Shown here piece by piece: positions 6,015-13,203 of a stretch of 16,726 bases of DNA (the stretch's first letter is position 1; the number at the start of each line of letters is the position of its first letter). The notes below the pieces were generated by a model, which had not been told where the DNA came from, did not search any database, and saw nothing but the letters and a program-made list of their open reading frames with translations. Source of the stretch: Micrococcales bacterium (GTDB taxonomy: Bacteria > Actinomycetota > Actinomycetes > Actinomycetales > Microbacteriaceae); assembly GCA_947441105.1 (NCBI GenBank), contig CANESN010000005.1, positions 1 through 16,726 of the forward strand, written 5' to 3'. A program made the translations under genes and the position numbers.

Positions 6015-7385
6015 GTGCCAGCTAACTCAAGCCCCAGGTCCAAGTCATCAAGTTCCAAGACTGTTTCCCCTGAGGCGGTGAGCAGCAAGGCAAAATCCAC
6101 CAGCAAGGCAACGGCGATCAGAACGTTTGTAATCGACACCTCGGTTCTTCTATCTGACCCGAAAGCAATGTTTAGATTCGCAGAGCACGAAGTTGTTTTG
6201 CCAATCGTGGTTATCAACGAACTCGAGAAAAAGCGCAACGATCTCGAGATTGGTTTCTTCGCGAGAAAAGCACTGCGCTTTTTAGATGACCTTCGCAAAA
6301 AGCACGAGCGCCTCGACTTTCCGGTCGAGGTCGGCGATGGTGGAACGCTCAGGGTTGAGCTAAACCACATCGATCAGTCGATCTTGCCAACCGGGTTCCA
6401 ACTTGGGGACAACGACTCCAGGATTTTGGCGGTTGCTGCGAATCTAAAGAATGAAGGCTTTGACGTCACGGTAGTTTCCAAAGACTTGCCAATGCGAGTC
6501 AAGGCATCCGCAATCGGAATGCGTGCCGAGGAGTACCTACACGAACTTGCCAGCGAAGAGTGGGACGGCTTAGCAGACCTAAACCTCTCCGGCGATGAGA
6601 TGGCAGACCTATACGACACCGAGGAAATCAAGCACAAGGATGCCAAGGATCTTCCGATAAACACCGGCTTGGTCATTCACTCGGAGCGCGGCAGTGCCCT
6701 AGGTCGCGTGACTGCAGCCAAGACTGTGAAGCTGGTTCGTGGAGATAGAGACATCTTTGGTCTTTACGGTCGCTCTGCCGAACAGCGCCTAGCGATTGAC
6801 GCTCTACTAGACCCAGAAATTGGCATTGTTTCAATTGGTGGCCGTGCCGGAACCGGTAAGAGTGCTCTGGCGCTGTGCGCAGGACTTGAGTCGGTTCTAG
6901 AGCGTCGTCAGCACAAGAAGATCATGGTTTTCCGACCGCTTTACGCAGTTGGCGGCCAGGAGCTTGGTTTCTTGCCTGGTACCGAAGCCGAGAAGATGAA
7001 CCCTTGGGCTCAGGCGGTATTTGACACCCTGGGAGCTTTGGTTTCCAAGGAAGTCATCGACGAGGTTATGAACCGCGGCATCCTCGAGGTCTTACCACTT
7101 ACCCACATCCGAGGCCGCTCACTGCACGACACCTTTGTGATAGTGGATGAAGCCCAGTCACTTGAGCGCAATGTTCTCCTGACCATGCTTTCGAGAATTG
7201 GTCAGAAGTCTCGAGTGGTACTGACTCACGACGTGGCTCAGCGCGACAACCTCAGGGTTGGTCGTCACGACGGAATTGCATCGGTCGTTGAAACCCTCAA
7301 GGGTCAGGAACTGTTCAGCCACATCACTCTCACCCGCTCCGAGCGAAGCGAGATTGCGGCATTGGTCACCAACCTGCTCGATTAG
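6015..7385 (+). CDS. phoH2: PIN-PhoH fusion protein (PhoH2-type RNase/helicase)
   Basis: The protein has 456 residues. The N-terminus is a Ser/Lys-rich disordered segment (1-37). A PIN-domain ribonuclease fold follows (about 38-165), with acidic residues D41 in FVIDTSVLL and E69 in [10 protein letters not shown]. The C-terminal PhoH ATPase (about 250-456) carries Walker A GRAGTGKS (K282) and Walker B VIVDEAQ (D378, E379). Mycobacterial PhoH2 proteins with this layout unwind and cleave RNA using ATP and are regarded as toxin-like. The fusion and motifs are seen; activity is inferred. GTG at 6015 has a strong ribosome site (6003-6010). A dedicated upstream antitoxin gene is absent, suggesting a housekeeping RNA role or an unlinked regulator. 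Confidence 0.94.
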   Translation: MPANSSPRSKSSSSKTVSPEAVSSKAKSTSKATAIRTFVIDTSVLLSDPKAMFRFAEHEVVLPIVVINELEKKRNDLEIGFFARKALRFLDDLRKKHERLDFPVEVGDGGTLRVELNHIDQSILPTGFQLGDNDSRILAVAANLKNEGFDVTVVSKDLPMRVKASAIGMRAEEYLHELASEEWDGLADLNLSGDEMADLYDTEEIKHKDAKDLPINTGLVIHSERGSALGRVTAAKTVKLVRGDRDIFGLYGRSAEQRLAIDALLDPEIGIVSIGGRAGTGKSALALCAGLESVLERRQHKKIMVFRPLYAVGGQELGFLPGTEAEKMNPWAQAVFDTLGALVSKEVIDEVMNRGILEVLPLTHIRGRSLHDTFVIVDEAQSLERNVLLTMLSRIGQKSRVVLTHDVAQRDNLRVGRHDGIASVVETLKGQELFSHITLTRSERSEIAALVTNLLD

Positions 7386-7423
7386 CCTGTGGAGAGCTCG
7401 CCGCAATCAAGCGGGTTTCTCAC

Positions 7424-7429
7424 TAGTTT
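7424..7429 (+). promoter_or_regulatory. Predicted leaderless -10 for the prepilin peptidase
   Basis: TAGTTT is followed by TTTGGG and then ATG at 7436. This is the same six-base spacing as the other candidates. The GGG could be read as a poor ribosome site but lies too close to the ATG. Confidence 0.5.
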
Positions 7430-7435
7430 TTTGGG

Positions 7436-7930
7436 ATGGCTGAGTTAGTCCTTCTGATTCCAATCGCGCTTGTTCTTGCTTTTGCCGTTCCGCTCACGCT
7501 GACTGACTTTAGAGAACATCGACTACCCAATCACTACACCGTGCCATTGATTGTCGTCACAGCCCTATCCCTAGCCGGTTACGGGCTAGTTTCGGGTCAG
7601 TATGGAAAGCTTGCGGCCAGTGGCTTGGCAATGGCGCTGACATTCCTGATTGGGTGGCTGCTTGCCCGTTTCGCTGACTTGGGCATGGGTGATGTGAAGC
7701 TTTTGATTTCCCTGAATGGTTGGCTGGCTTGGCATGATGGCTGGCTGGTGCTAATTGCCCTGGCAATTGGACTTATCGCGGCAAACGCTTTTGCGATTGC
7801 AATTTGGATCAAGAAAAAAGACCCCAAAGAGCACATAGCTCTGGGGCCTTTTCTGCTGCTTGGTTTTTGCCTTGCAGCAATTTCACCAAGCTGGCAAATC
7901 CTTACTGCGGTGGGCGAGTCATTGGCATGA
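7436..7930 (+). CDS. A24 family prepilin peptidase, catalytic domain only
   Basis: This 164-residue integral membrane aspartic peptidase has about six hydrophobic helices. The two catalytic aspartates are D24 in [12 protein letters not shown] and D86 in GMGDVKL, the GxGD signature of type IV prepilin peptidases. It lacks the N-terminal cysteine-rich methyltransferase domain of PilD, so it resembles the short TadV/CpaA-like and archaeal-type enzymes. Substrates would be type IV or Tad pilins, or competence pseudopilins; none is encoded in the window. A cytoplasmic loop KKKDPKEH near residue 130 is encoded by a terminator-like hairpin that serves the opposite strand. The last 29 bases overlap the 3' end of fumC. 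Confidence 0.88.
   Translation: MAELVLLIPIALVLAFAVPLTLTDFREHRLPNHYTVPLIVVTALSLAGYGLVSGQYGKLAASGLAMALTFLIGWLLARFADLGMGDVKLLISLNGWLAWHDGWLVLIALAIGLIAANAFAIAIWIKKKDPKEHIALGPFLLLGFCLAAISPSWQILTAVGESLA
7811..7846 (-). terminator. fumC-operon terminator embedded in the opposing peptidase gene
   Basis: On the minus strand CCCC-A-GAGC pairs with GCTC-TTT-GGGG (stem 7846 down to 7822, loop TATGT, two-base bulge). TCTTTTTTCTT follows at 7821-7811. The stem begins 55 bases after the fumC stop, the classic place for an intrinsic terminator. It lies wholly inside the prepilin peptidase coding region. On the plus strand only four T follow the stem, so it should act mainly in the fumC direction. Confidence 0.75.
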
Positions 7931-9290
7931 CGTCTAGCGCCTTGTCCAACTGCTCCATGGTTAGCTTCTCGCCATCAACATAACCGAGTTCAATTGTCGC
8001 CTCGCGAACAGTTAGCCCCTTGGCCACCGAATGCTTGGCAATCTTCGCTGCAGCCTCGTAGCCAATGAACTTGTTTAGCGGTGTCACAATCGAAGGGCTG
8101 GACTCGGCAAGCGCCTTAGAGCGCTCAACATTTAACTCAAGTCCGGCGATGGTCTTATCCGCTAGAACGCGCATCGAGTTTGAAAGCAAGCGAATGGACT
8201 CTAGTAGCGCGTTGCCCATAACTGGAATCGCAACGTTTAGCTCGAAGTTTCCAGATGCTCCTGCCCAGGTCACGGTGGCATCATTTCCGATTACACGAGC
8301 ACAAACCATCAGCACGGCTTCTGGGATAACTGGGTTTACCTTGCCCGGCATGATGGAGCTTCCGGGCTGCAGGTCAGGAATGTTCAGCTCACCGAGGCCG
8401 GTGTTTGGACCGGATCCCATCCAGCGCAAATCGTTGTTGATCTTGGTAAGGCTGACAGCAATGACCTTTAGTGCCCCGGAAGCTTCGACTAGTGCGTCTC
8501 GCGCACCTTGAGCTTCAAAGTGGTCTCTGGCTTCGGTAATTGGCAAGCCGGTGTCTTTAGCCAAAAGGCTGATTACCTCCTGAGGGAAGCCCTTAGGGGT
8601 ATTGATACCGGTTCCGGTCGCCGTTCCACCCTGTGGAACTTCTGCCACTCTCGGAAGGGCCGAATTGATTCGCTCGATGCCATAGCGGATCTGCGCTGCG
8701 TAGCCGGCAAACTCCTGGCCGAAAGTTACCGGGGTGGCATCCATCAGGTGGGTGCGTCCCGTCTTTACATAACCAGCCCAAGCCTTGGCTTTTACCTCGA
8801 GGAAGCCAGCCAGGTAATCCAGTGCAGGAAGCAGGTCGTTCACCAAAGCGTTGGTCACGGCTACGTGAACCGAGGTAGGGAACACATCGTTGGAAGACTG
8901 TGAAGCGTTCACGTGGTCATTCGGGTGAACCTCTTTGCCAAGCTTCTTGGTCGCAAGGGTAGCCAGCACTTCGTTCATGTTCATGTTCGAGCTGGTTCCG
9001 CTGCCGGTCTGGAAAACATCGACCGGGAAGTGGTCTAGGTGGTGGCCGGAGATGACCTCGTTGGCACTTGCGACAATCGCCGAGGAGATGTCATCGGCAA
9101 GGATGCCAAGTTTGTTGTTCGCCTGGGCAGCAGCCTTTTTGATGCGGGCCAGTGCGATGATGTGTTCTTTCTCTAGTCCGGATCCGCTGATAGGAAAGTT
9201 CTCGACCGCACGCTGGGTCTGGGCGCGATAGAGGGCATTGATTGGGACTTTAACCTCGCCCATTGTGTCGTGTTCAATGCGGTATTCCAT
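7902..9290 (-). CDS. fumC: Class II fumarate hydratase
   Basis: This enzyme interconverts fumarate and malate in the TCA cycle. The 462 residues are close to E. coli FumC length. [14 protein letters not shown] lies near residue 100. H181 in GRTHLMD matches the catalytic-site histidine, and S311-S312 in [11 protein letters not shown] is the flexible signature loop holding the catalytic serine. Aspartate ammonia-lyase shares this fold, but the N-terminus ([28 protein letters not shown]) and overall match follow the actinobacterial fumarase Rv1098c. It is last in the xseA-xseB-DUF4245-carbonic anhydrase operon, 24 bases after the carbonic anhydrase stop. A weak AAAGAG ribosome site lies at 9297-9302. 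A terminator follows, inside the convergent peptidase gene. Confidence 0.95.
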   Translation of the reverse strand: MEYRIEHDTMGEVKVPINALYRAQTQRAVENFPISGSGLEKEHIIALARIKKAAAQANNKLGILADDISSAIVASANEVISGHHLDHFPVDVFQTGSGTSSNMNMNEVLATLATKKLGKEVHPNDHVNASQSSNDVFPTSVHVAVTNALVNDLLPALDYLAGFLEVKAKAWAGYVKTGRTHLMDATPVTFGQEFAGYAAQIRYGIERINSALPRVAEVPQGGTATGTGINTPKGFPQEVISLLAKDTGLPITEARDHFEAQGARDALVEASGALKVIAVSLTKINNDLRWMGSGPNTGLGELNIPDLQPGSSIMPGKVNPVIPEAVLMVCARVIGNDATVTWAGASGNFELNVAIPVMGNALLESIRLLSNSMRVLADKTIAGLELNVERSKALAESSPSIVTPLNKFIGYEAAAKIAKHSVAKGLTVREATIELGYVDGEKLTMEQLDKALDVMPMTRPPQ

Positions 9291-9314
9291 GTTTGGCTCT
9301 TTTCTAATTTCTCT

Positions 9315-9932
9315 TTACAGGTCCCCGTGCGAAACCACCATGTGGATGTCGCCCAGTTCAAGTTTGTAGTTGGCACCTACGACAGCAAGTTTGCCAGTTT
9401 TCACAGCGTTAGAAATCACATTCGAACTCTCGAGAAGTTCTTCAATGGTGTCGGCAACGTGTCTTGCGGTGATGTCGTCGATAGATGTGTCACCAGCCTC
9501 ATGGCTGCGTTCCACAGTTGGCATGATTCGGTCAACCAGTTTGTGGATGAATTCGCCCTCTACCTGCAATTTGCCGGCTGCGGCATCCATGGTTGCGCGC
9601 ACAGCTCCGCACTCGTCGTGGCCAAGAACTAGAATCAGCGGCACCTTGAGAACCTCAACGGCAAACTCCAACGATCCCAAAATGGTCTCGGCAATTACCT
9701 GACCGGCATTACGAACCACAAACAAATCACCCAATCCCACATCGAAGATCATTTCTGCTGCCAGCCTGGAATCTGAGCAACCAAACAATGCTGCAAATGG
9801 GGTTTGCTTATTCGCTATCGCACGACGAACATCGGCATCTTGGCGAGGGTGTGCTGGAGTGCCGTGCACAAAGTTCTGGTTGCCATCGAGCAGCAATTTC
9901 CATGCGTCTCTGCCGGTCTGTGGTCTGCCCAT
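9315..9932 (-). CDS. Beta-class carbonic anhydrase
   Basis: This enzyme interconverts CO2 and bicarbonate using zinc. All active-site residues of the beta class are present: C52, D54 and R56 in GCSDSR, and H105 and C108 in GHDECGA, within a normal 205-residue chain. There is no signal peptide, so it should be cytoplasmic and may supply bicarbonate to carboxylases. Its ATG overlaps the stop of the DUF4245 gene by one base (TAATG), with AAGGGA at 9938-9943 as ribosome site, so translation is probably coupled. It occupies the place where glpX lies in the M. tuberculosis order between fum and the DUF4245 gene. Confidence 0.95.
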   Translation of the reverse strand: MGRPQTGRDAWKLLLDGNQNFVHGTPAHPRQDADVRRAIANKQTPFAALFGCSDSRLAAEMIFDVGLGDLFVVRNAGQVIAETILGSLEFAVEVLKVPLILVLGHDECGAVRATMDAAAGKLQVEGEFIHKLVDRIMPTVERSHEAGDTSIDDITARHVADTIEELLESSNVISNAVKTGKLAVVGANYKLELGDIHMVVSHGDL

Positions 9933-10495
9933 TAGTTTCCCTTATTCAAGTCGATGCTGATTTTCGTGGCCAATTTTAGAAAATCTTCTTCGGAGGCGGT
10001 GCCATAGATAACTACCGCCTGCTTGTCAAAGCTGTGAACCATGGCGTATTCCTTGGTTCCTTTGGGAACAGAGGGAAGCAGAGTTGGCCAAATCTCCCAG
10101 GTCCTACCCTCGATCTCCGCGGTCACATCAAGCCAGTTCCCCTGCAATTTGTTTGCAAGCCACGACGGATTCGATTCAAAGGCTTGCGTCAGACCGATGT
10201 ACTGATCATCCGGCGTGATGTAACCGACGTACCAGGTCTTGACTCCCAAGTCCTCTTCCACGCGGGCAGCGTTGGCCCACCAGTCTGCTTCAAGTTTTGG
10301 AGCAATCAATTTCTCGGTCACCGAGGCCTGGACGGTTTCGGTGATTGCGCTGTAGTCAATTGGTTGAATTCGATTGCCATCGTCACGAGGAACAATCATC
10401 ACAATGGCCAAAGTCAAGGCCAAAGTCACAAGCAGTGAATAAATCAGGTTGCGAACAGTTTGCTTCGCTCTGCGCTCGGCTGCGCTAATACTCAC
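9932..10495 (-). CDS. DUF4245 single-pass membrane protein
   Basis: With GTG at 10495 the protein has 187 residues. It has a short basic N-terminus, one membrane helix at about 17-36, then an extracytoplasmic domain containing WWANAARVEEDLG and TWYVGYIT segments. This fits actinobacterial DUF4245 (Rv1100 holds the same place beside fum/glpX); its function is unknown. I chose GTG 10495 because it overlaps the xseB stop as GTGA, a standard coupled arrangement. An ATG at 10552 would add 19 residues but would overlap xseB by 61 bases and put a charged extension before the helix. Its own stop overlaps the carbonic anhydrase start. Confidence 0.82.
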   Translation of the reverse strand: MSISAAERRAKQTVRNLIYSLLVTLALTLAIVMIVPRDDGNRIQPIDYSAITETVQASVTEKLIAPKLEADWWANAARVEEDLGVKTWYVGYITPDDQYIGLTQAFESNPSWLANKLQGNWLDVTAEIEGRTWEIWPTLLPSVPKGTKEYAMVHSFDKQAVVIYGTASEEDFLKLATKISIDLNKGN

Positions 10496-10701
10496 TTGGA
10501 GTCTTTCTGCTGCATTGCAGCGTCTAGTTTCTTCCTTGCGCCGCTCAGCCACTGCTCGCAGTGCTTAGCAAGTGCCTCACCGCGCTCCCAGAGTGCCATA
10601 GAGGCCTCTAGAGAGACATTCTGCTGCTCCAGTTCAGCAACCACCTTCTGAAGCTCGTCACGGGCTTCTTCGTAGCTCAAGGCTGAAATGTCTTTGCTCA
10701 T
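10492..10701 (-). CDS. xseB: Exodeoxyribonuclease VII small subunit
   Basis: This 69-residue helical protein has the family core LSYEEARDELQKVV followed by LEASMALWERGEAL. XseB binds along the helical stalk of XseA to form exonuclease VII, which degrades single-stranded DNA into acid-soluble oligonucleotides during repair. The start overlaps the xseA stop (ATGA), with AGGGA as ribosome site upstream. Its stop overlaps the GTG of the DUF4245 gene (GTGA). Length and position beside xseA make the call secure. Confidence 0.95.
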   Translation of the reverse strand: MSKDISALSYEEARDELQKVVAELEQQNVSLEASMALWERGEALAKHCEQWLSGARKKLDAAMQQKDSK

Positions 10702-11933
10702 TTGATATCCCTAACTTCATCTGCGGTTGCGGTAATTTCCTGCTTGCTGGTTCTAATCAGAAGTTTCTTGGACTTGGCAATTTTGCTCAGCGGCTTACCG
10801 TTTTCGTCAGTGATAACAGAGTAACCGCGCTCAAGGGTCAATTGCGGCGAAAGTGAGCGGGTTTGAGCGTGAAGCTGTTTGATTTCTCCCTGACCGCGTT
10901 GCAATCTAAAGTCAAAAATCTCGCGAATTCGGCGGGTATTGGTGGCAATCACCTCGGCTTGGGCGTCAACAAAGCCATAGGGCGATGCAATCACTGGCCG
11001 CGAGATTAGCTGTTGCAAAAGCTGCGACTGAGAATCTAGGTAGCTGCCCACTCGAACTCGCATGCGCTGAATCGAAATTGCAAGTCCGCGGCGCTCTTCA
11101 ACCACATCTGGAACCACTCGCTTGGCAGCATCGGTTGGGGTGGAGGCTCTTAGGTCTGCCACCAGATCCAATAGCGGTTGATCGTTTTCGTGTCCGATAG
11201 CCGAAACGAATGGTTTGGTTAGTTTCGCTGCAGCCCTAACCAATCGCTCATCGCTGAATGGGAGTAGGTCTTGGAAGCTGCCACCACCGCGCGCGATGAT
11301 GATGACATCAACTTCGGGGTCAGCATCCAAAACGCCAAGGGCCAGCAGGATCTCGTTGACGGCTTTATCGCCCTGAACGGGGGTGTGCTGAACCTGGAAC
11401 TGCACCTCGGGCCAACGAAGCTTGGCATTTTGCAGGACATCCTTCTCGGCATCAGAGTCCGCTCCGGTAATCAAGCCAATTTTGTTTGGCAAAAATGGAA
11501 GCGGCTTCTTTCGAGCTGGGTCAGCCAACCCCTCGGCAATAAGTTGAACTTTTAGACGTTCTAGGCGCTCGAGAAGCTCTCCAAGACCAACCTTGTGCAT
11601 CTGCAGAACCCGCATTGTGAGTTTGCCGTTTTTGGGCCAGAAGGTTGGTTGCAGTAGTGCAACCACTCGGTCTCCCTGAGCAAGTCCAGGTGCGATCTCA
11701 GCTCCGGAGTTAGTGAAGGCATGAATCTCAACTGACATTTCGACATCTAAATCGCGAATCGATGCGAAGACTCCAGCTGGTTTTTCTGAATAGGCCTGTA
11801 ATTCACCCTCTACCCAGACCCTACCGAGCTTATCGATCCAATCCCGCAGGCTTTTTGAAAGCTGGGAGACCTGCCAAGGGGAATTCTCGGTGCTAACTCG
11901 TGATTGACTATCACTGACCGAATTAGTTTCCAA
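10698..11933 (-). CDS. xseA: Exodeoxyribonuclease VII large subunit
   Basis: The catalytic subunit has 411 residues. An OB-fold single-strand-binding domain (about 18-115) includes WVEGELQAYSEKPAGV. The catalytic region contains IGLITGADSDAEKDVL, IIARGGGSFQDLLPFSDE and AIGHENDQPLLDLVADLRASTPTDAA, the characteristic family blocks. A helical stalk (about 270-350) and a C-terminal segment with LERGYSVI follow. The TTG start at 11933 is supported by a perfect AAGGAGG at 11939-11945, five bases upstream. It is the first gene of a five-gene minus-strand operon. The 32-base gap to divergent ispH must hold both promoters. Confidence 0.96.
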   Translation of the reverse strand: METNSVSDSQSRVSTENSPWQVSQLSKSLRDWIDKLGRVWVEGELQAYSEKPAGVFASIRDLDVEMSVEIHAFTNSGAEIAPGLAQGDRVVALLQPTFWPKNGKLTMRVLQMHKVGLGELLERLERLKVQLIAEGLADPARKKPLPFLPNKIGLITGADSDAEKDVLQNAKLRWPEVQFQVQHTPVQGDKAVNEILLALGVLDADPEVDVIIIARGGGSFQDLLPFSDERLVRAAAKLTKPFVSAIGHENDQPLLDLVADLRASTPTDAAKRVVPDVVEERRGLAISIQRMRVRVGSYLDSQSQLLQQLISRPVIASPYGFVDAQAEVIATNTRRIREIFDFRLQRGQGEIKQLHAQTRSLSPQLTLERGYSVITDENGKPLSKIAKSKKLLIRTSKQEITATADEVRDIK

Positions 11934-11956
11934 TCCGGCCTCCTTGGTCGCTTTCG

Positions 11957-11962
11957 TAGAAT
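11957..11962 (+). promoter_or_regulatory. Predicted leaderless -10 for ispH
   Basis: TAGAAT (5/6 to TATAAT) is followed by six bases and then GTG at 11969. There is no ribosome site before ispH, because the only AAGGAGG in the gap is on the other strand and serves xseA. This favours the second of two tandem GTG codons as the start. Confidence 0.55.
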
Positions 11963-11968
11963 TGTGTG

Positions 11969-12988
11969 GTGACTATCATCAAGGATACCGACCAGGCCGA
12001 CAGTTTCGGCACCAACAAGGTGCTGTTGGCAGCTCCGCGCGGATACTGTGCGGGCGTTGACCGCGCAGTAATTGCCGTTGAGAAGGCTCTCGATCACTAC
12101 GGAGCACCGATTTACGTGCGCAAGCAGATTGTGCACAATAAGCACGTTGTGGCCTCGCTAGAGCGACGCGGAGCGATTTTTGTGGATGAGGTCGATGAGG
12201 CACCTGAGGGCTGCATCATGGTTTTCTCGGCTCACGGTGTCTCTCCTGCGGTTATCGAAGCCGCTGAAGCTCGTAATCAGCAAACCATCGACGCCACCTG
12301 CCCGCTAGTAACCAAGGTCCACCGCGAAGTTCAGCGCTTTGACAAAGAGGGTTATGACATCCTCTTGGTTGGCCACGAGGGCCACGAGGAGGTCGAAGGC
12401 ACCGCGGGCGAAGCGCCACATGCCGTGCAGTTGGTCGACGGCCCTGAAGGCATTGCCAAGGCAAAGATTAAGGATCCATCCAAGGTTATTTGGCTAAGCC
12501 AAACCACCTTGTCGGTCGATGAGACCATGGAAACGGTTATCAAACTTCGCGAGAAATTCCCAACTCTGCAGAACCCACCAAGCGATGACATTTGCTACGC
12601 GACTCAAAACCGCCAGGTTGCCATCAAGAAGGTTGGCGCTGAGAGTGATTTGGTAATTGTGGTTGGTTCCGCAAACTCCTCCAACACAGTTCGCCTGGTC
12701 GAAGTCGCCCTTGATGCTGGAGCTAAAGCTGCCTACCGCGTCGACGATGCGACTGAGATTGACGAGAAGTGGTTTGAAGGCGTGAAGACTGTCGGTATCT
12801 CATCCGGTGCGAGCGTGCCAGAGGATTTGGTTGACGGAGTGCTCGCTTACCTTGCAGAGCGTGGTTATGGGGATGTTAGGACCGTTACCACTGCCGAGGA
12901 AGACGTACAGTTCTCGCTGCCTAAGGAGTTGCGCAAGGATCTAAAGGCTGCTGGTGAAGACGTCAGTAACAAGGGTCCGCGAAGCTAA
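11969..12988 (+). CDS. ispH: 4-hydroxy-3-methylbut-2-enyl diphosphate reductase
   Basis: IspH is the last enzyme of the MEP pathway. It reduces HMBPP to isopentenyl and dimethylallyl diphosphate with an iron-sulfur cluster. The three cluster cysteines are C27 in [12 protein letters not shown]111 in [11 protein letters not shown] and C209 in [10 protein letters not shown]. The substrate histidines are in [15 protein letters not shown] and VGHEGHEE. The length (339 residues) is normal, with a somewhat extended C-terminus after residue 310. Tandem GTG codons lie at 11966 and 11969, and I use 11969 because of the -10 spacing. Its products feed the cis-prenyltransferase at 5152. The stop overlaps the convergent YwqK-like gene by four bases. 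Confidence 0.96.
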   Translation: MTIIKDTDQADSFGTNKVLLAAPRGYCAGVDRAVIAVEKALDHYGAPIYVRKQIVHNKHVVASLERRGAIFVDEVDEAPEGCIMVFSAHGVSPAVIEAAEARNQQTIDATCPLVTKVHREVQRFDKEGYDILLVGHEGHEEVEGTAGEAPHAVQLVDGPEGIAKAKIKDPSKVIWLSQTTLSVDETMETVIKLREKFPTLQNPPSDDICYATQNRQVAIKKVGAESDLVIVVGSANSSNTVRLVEVALDAGAKAAYRVDDATEIDEKWFEGVKTVGISSGASVPEDLVDGVLAYLAERGYGDVRTVTTAEEDVQFSLPKELRKDLKAAGEDVSNKGPRS

Positions 12989-13203
12989 TCCAGATTCTTT
13001 TCTGAAACCAGTTTTCCAGCGCGGTCAAAAGTGCGCCAGACTCCAATTTGGACTCCTTGGTTGAATTCACCAGATCGCATCAGGCTGCCGTCTTTGCGGA
13101 AAAACTCCCAAGGCCCATGCATCTCGCCTTTTAGGTACTCACCCTTAAAGCGAGGAAGCCCGTTTTCATAAAACGGGCTTCGCTCTTGGCGGTTTTCTAC
13201 CAC
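12985..13203 (-). CDS. Small MORN-like repeat protein (YwqK-type)
   Basis: The 72-residue protein has about two and a half repeats of the MORN_2 type: [20 protein letters not shown], then [20 protein letters not shown], then [13 protein letters not shown]. This pattern is found in YwqK-family proteins, some labelled antitoxins of toxin-antitoxin systems. No toxin gene is adjacent here, so that role is unsupported. The GTG at 13203 overlaps the end of fba by seven bases in another frame and has no good ribosome site, so it probably depends on translation of fba. A perfect hairpin lies within codons 8-16. Its stop overlaps that of ispH on the other strand. Confidence 0.78.
   Translation of the reverse strand: MVENRQERSPFYENGLPRFKGEYLKGEMHGPWEFFRKDGSLMRSGEFNQGVQIGVWRTFDRAGKLVSEKNLD
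13156..13180 (-). terminator. Perfect 11-bp hairpin after fba, inside the YwqK-like gene
   Basis: AAGCCCGTTTT (13156-13166) and AAAACGGGCTT (13170-13180) pair perfectly around a three-base loop. It begins 16 bases after the fba stop on the minus strand and lies within codons 8-16 of the downstream small gene. The run after the stem is CCTCGCTTT, not a proper T-tract. It may slow or partly end transcription, protect the fba 3' end, or limit expression of the small gene. Confidence 0.55.

Noticed and set aside
7392..7421. Hairpin-like CCGC/GCGG with outer GAGA/TCTC between phoH and the prepilin peptidase
   Set aside because: The stem is short and interrupted, and the following T-run is better explained as part of the peptidase promoter and leader region.
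8065..8511. 148-codon plus-strand frame opposite fumC
   Set aside because: It is fully antisense to a strongly conserved fumarase, has low-complexity Ser/Pro-rich content and no recognisable domain.
7902..9290. Aspartate ammonia-lyase instead of fumarase
   Set aside because: The signature is shared across the superfamily, but N-terminal and overall similarity, and synteny with mycobacterial fum, favour fumarase.
10496..10552. N-terminal extension of DUF4245 from ATG 10552
   Set aside because: It would overlap xseB by 61 bases. The GTG at 10495 makes the usual four-base overlap and gives a normal N-terminus before the membrane helix.
12985..13203. YwqK-like gene as the antitoxin of a toxin-antitoxin pair
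   Set aside because: The family label alone suggests it. No candidate toxin is adjacent: the neighbours are ispH and fba.
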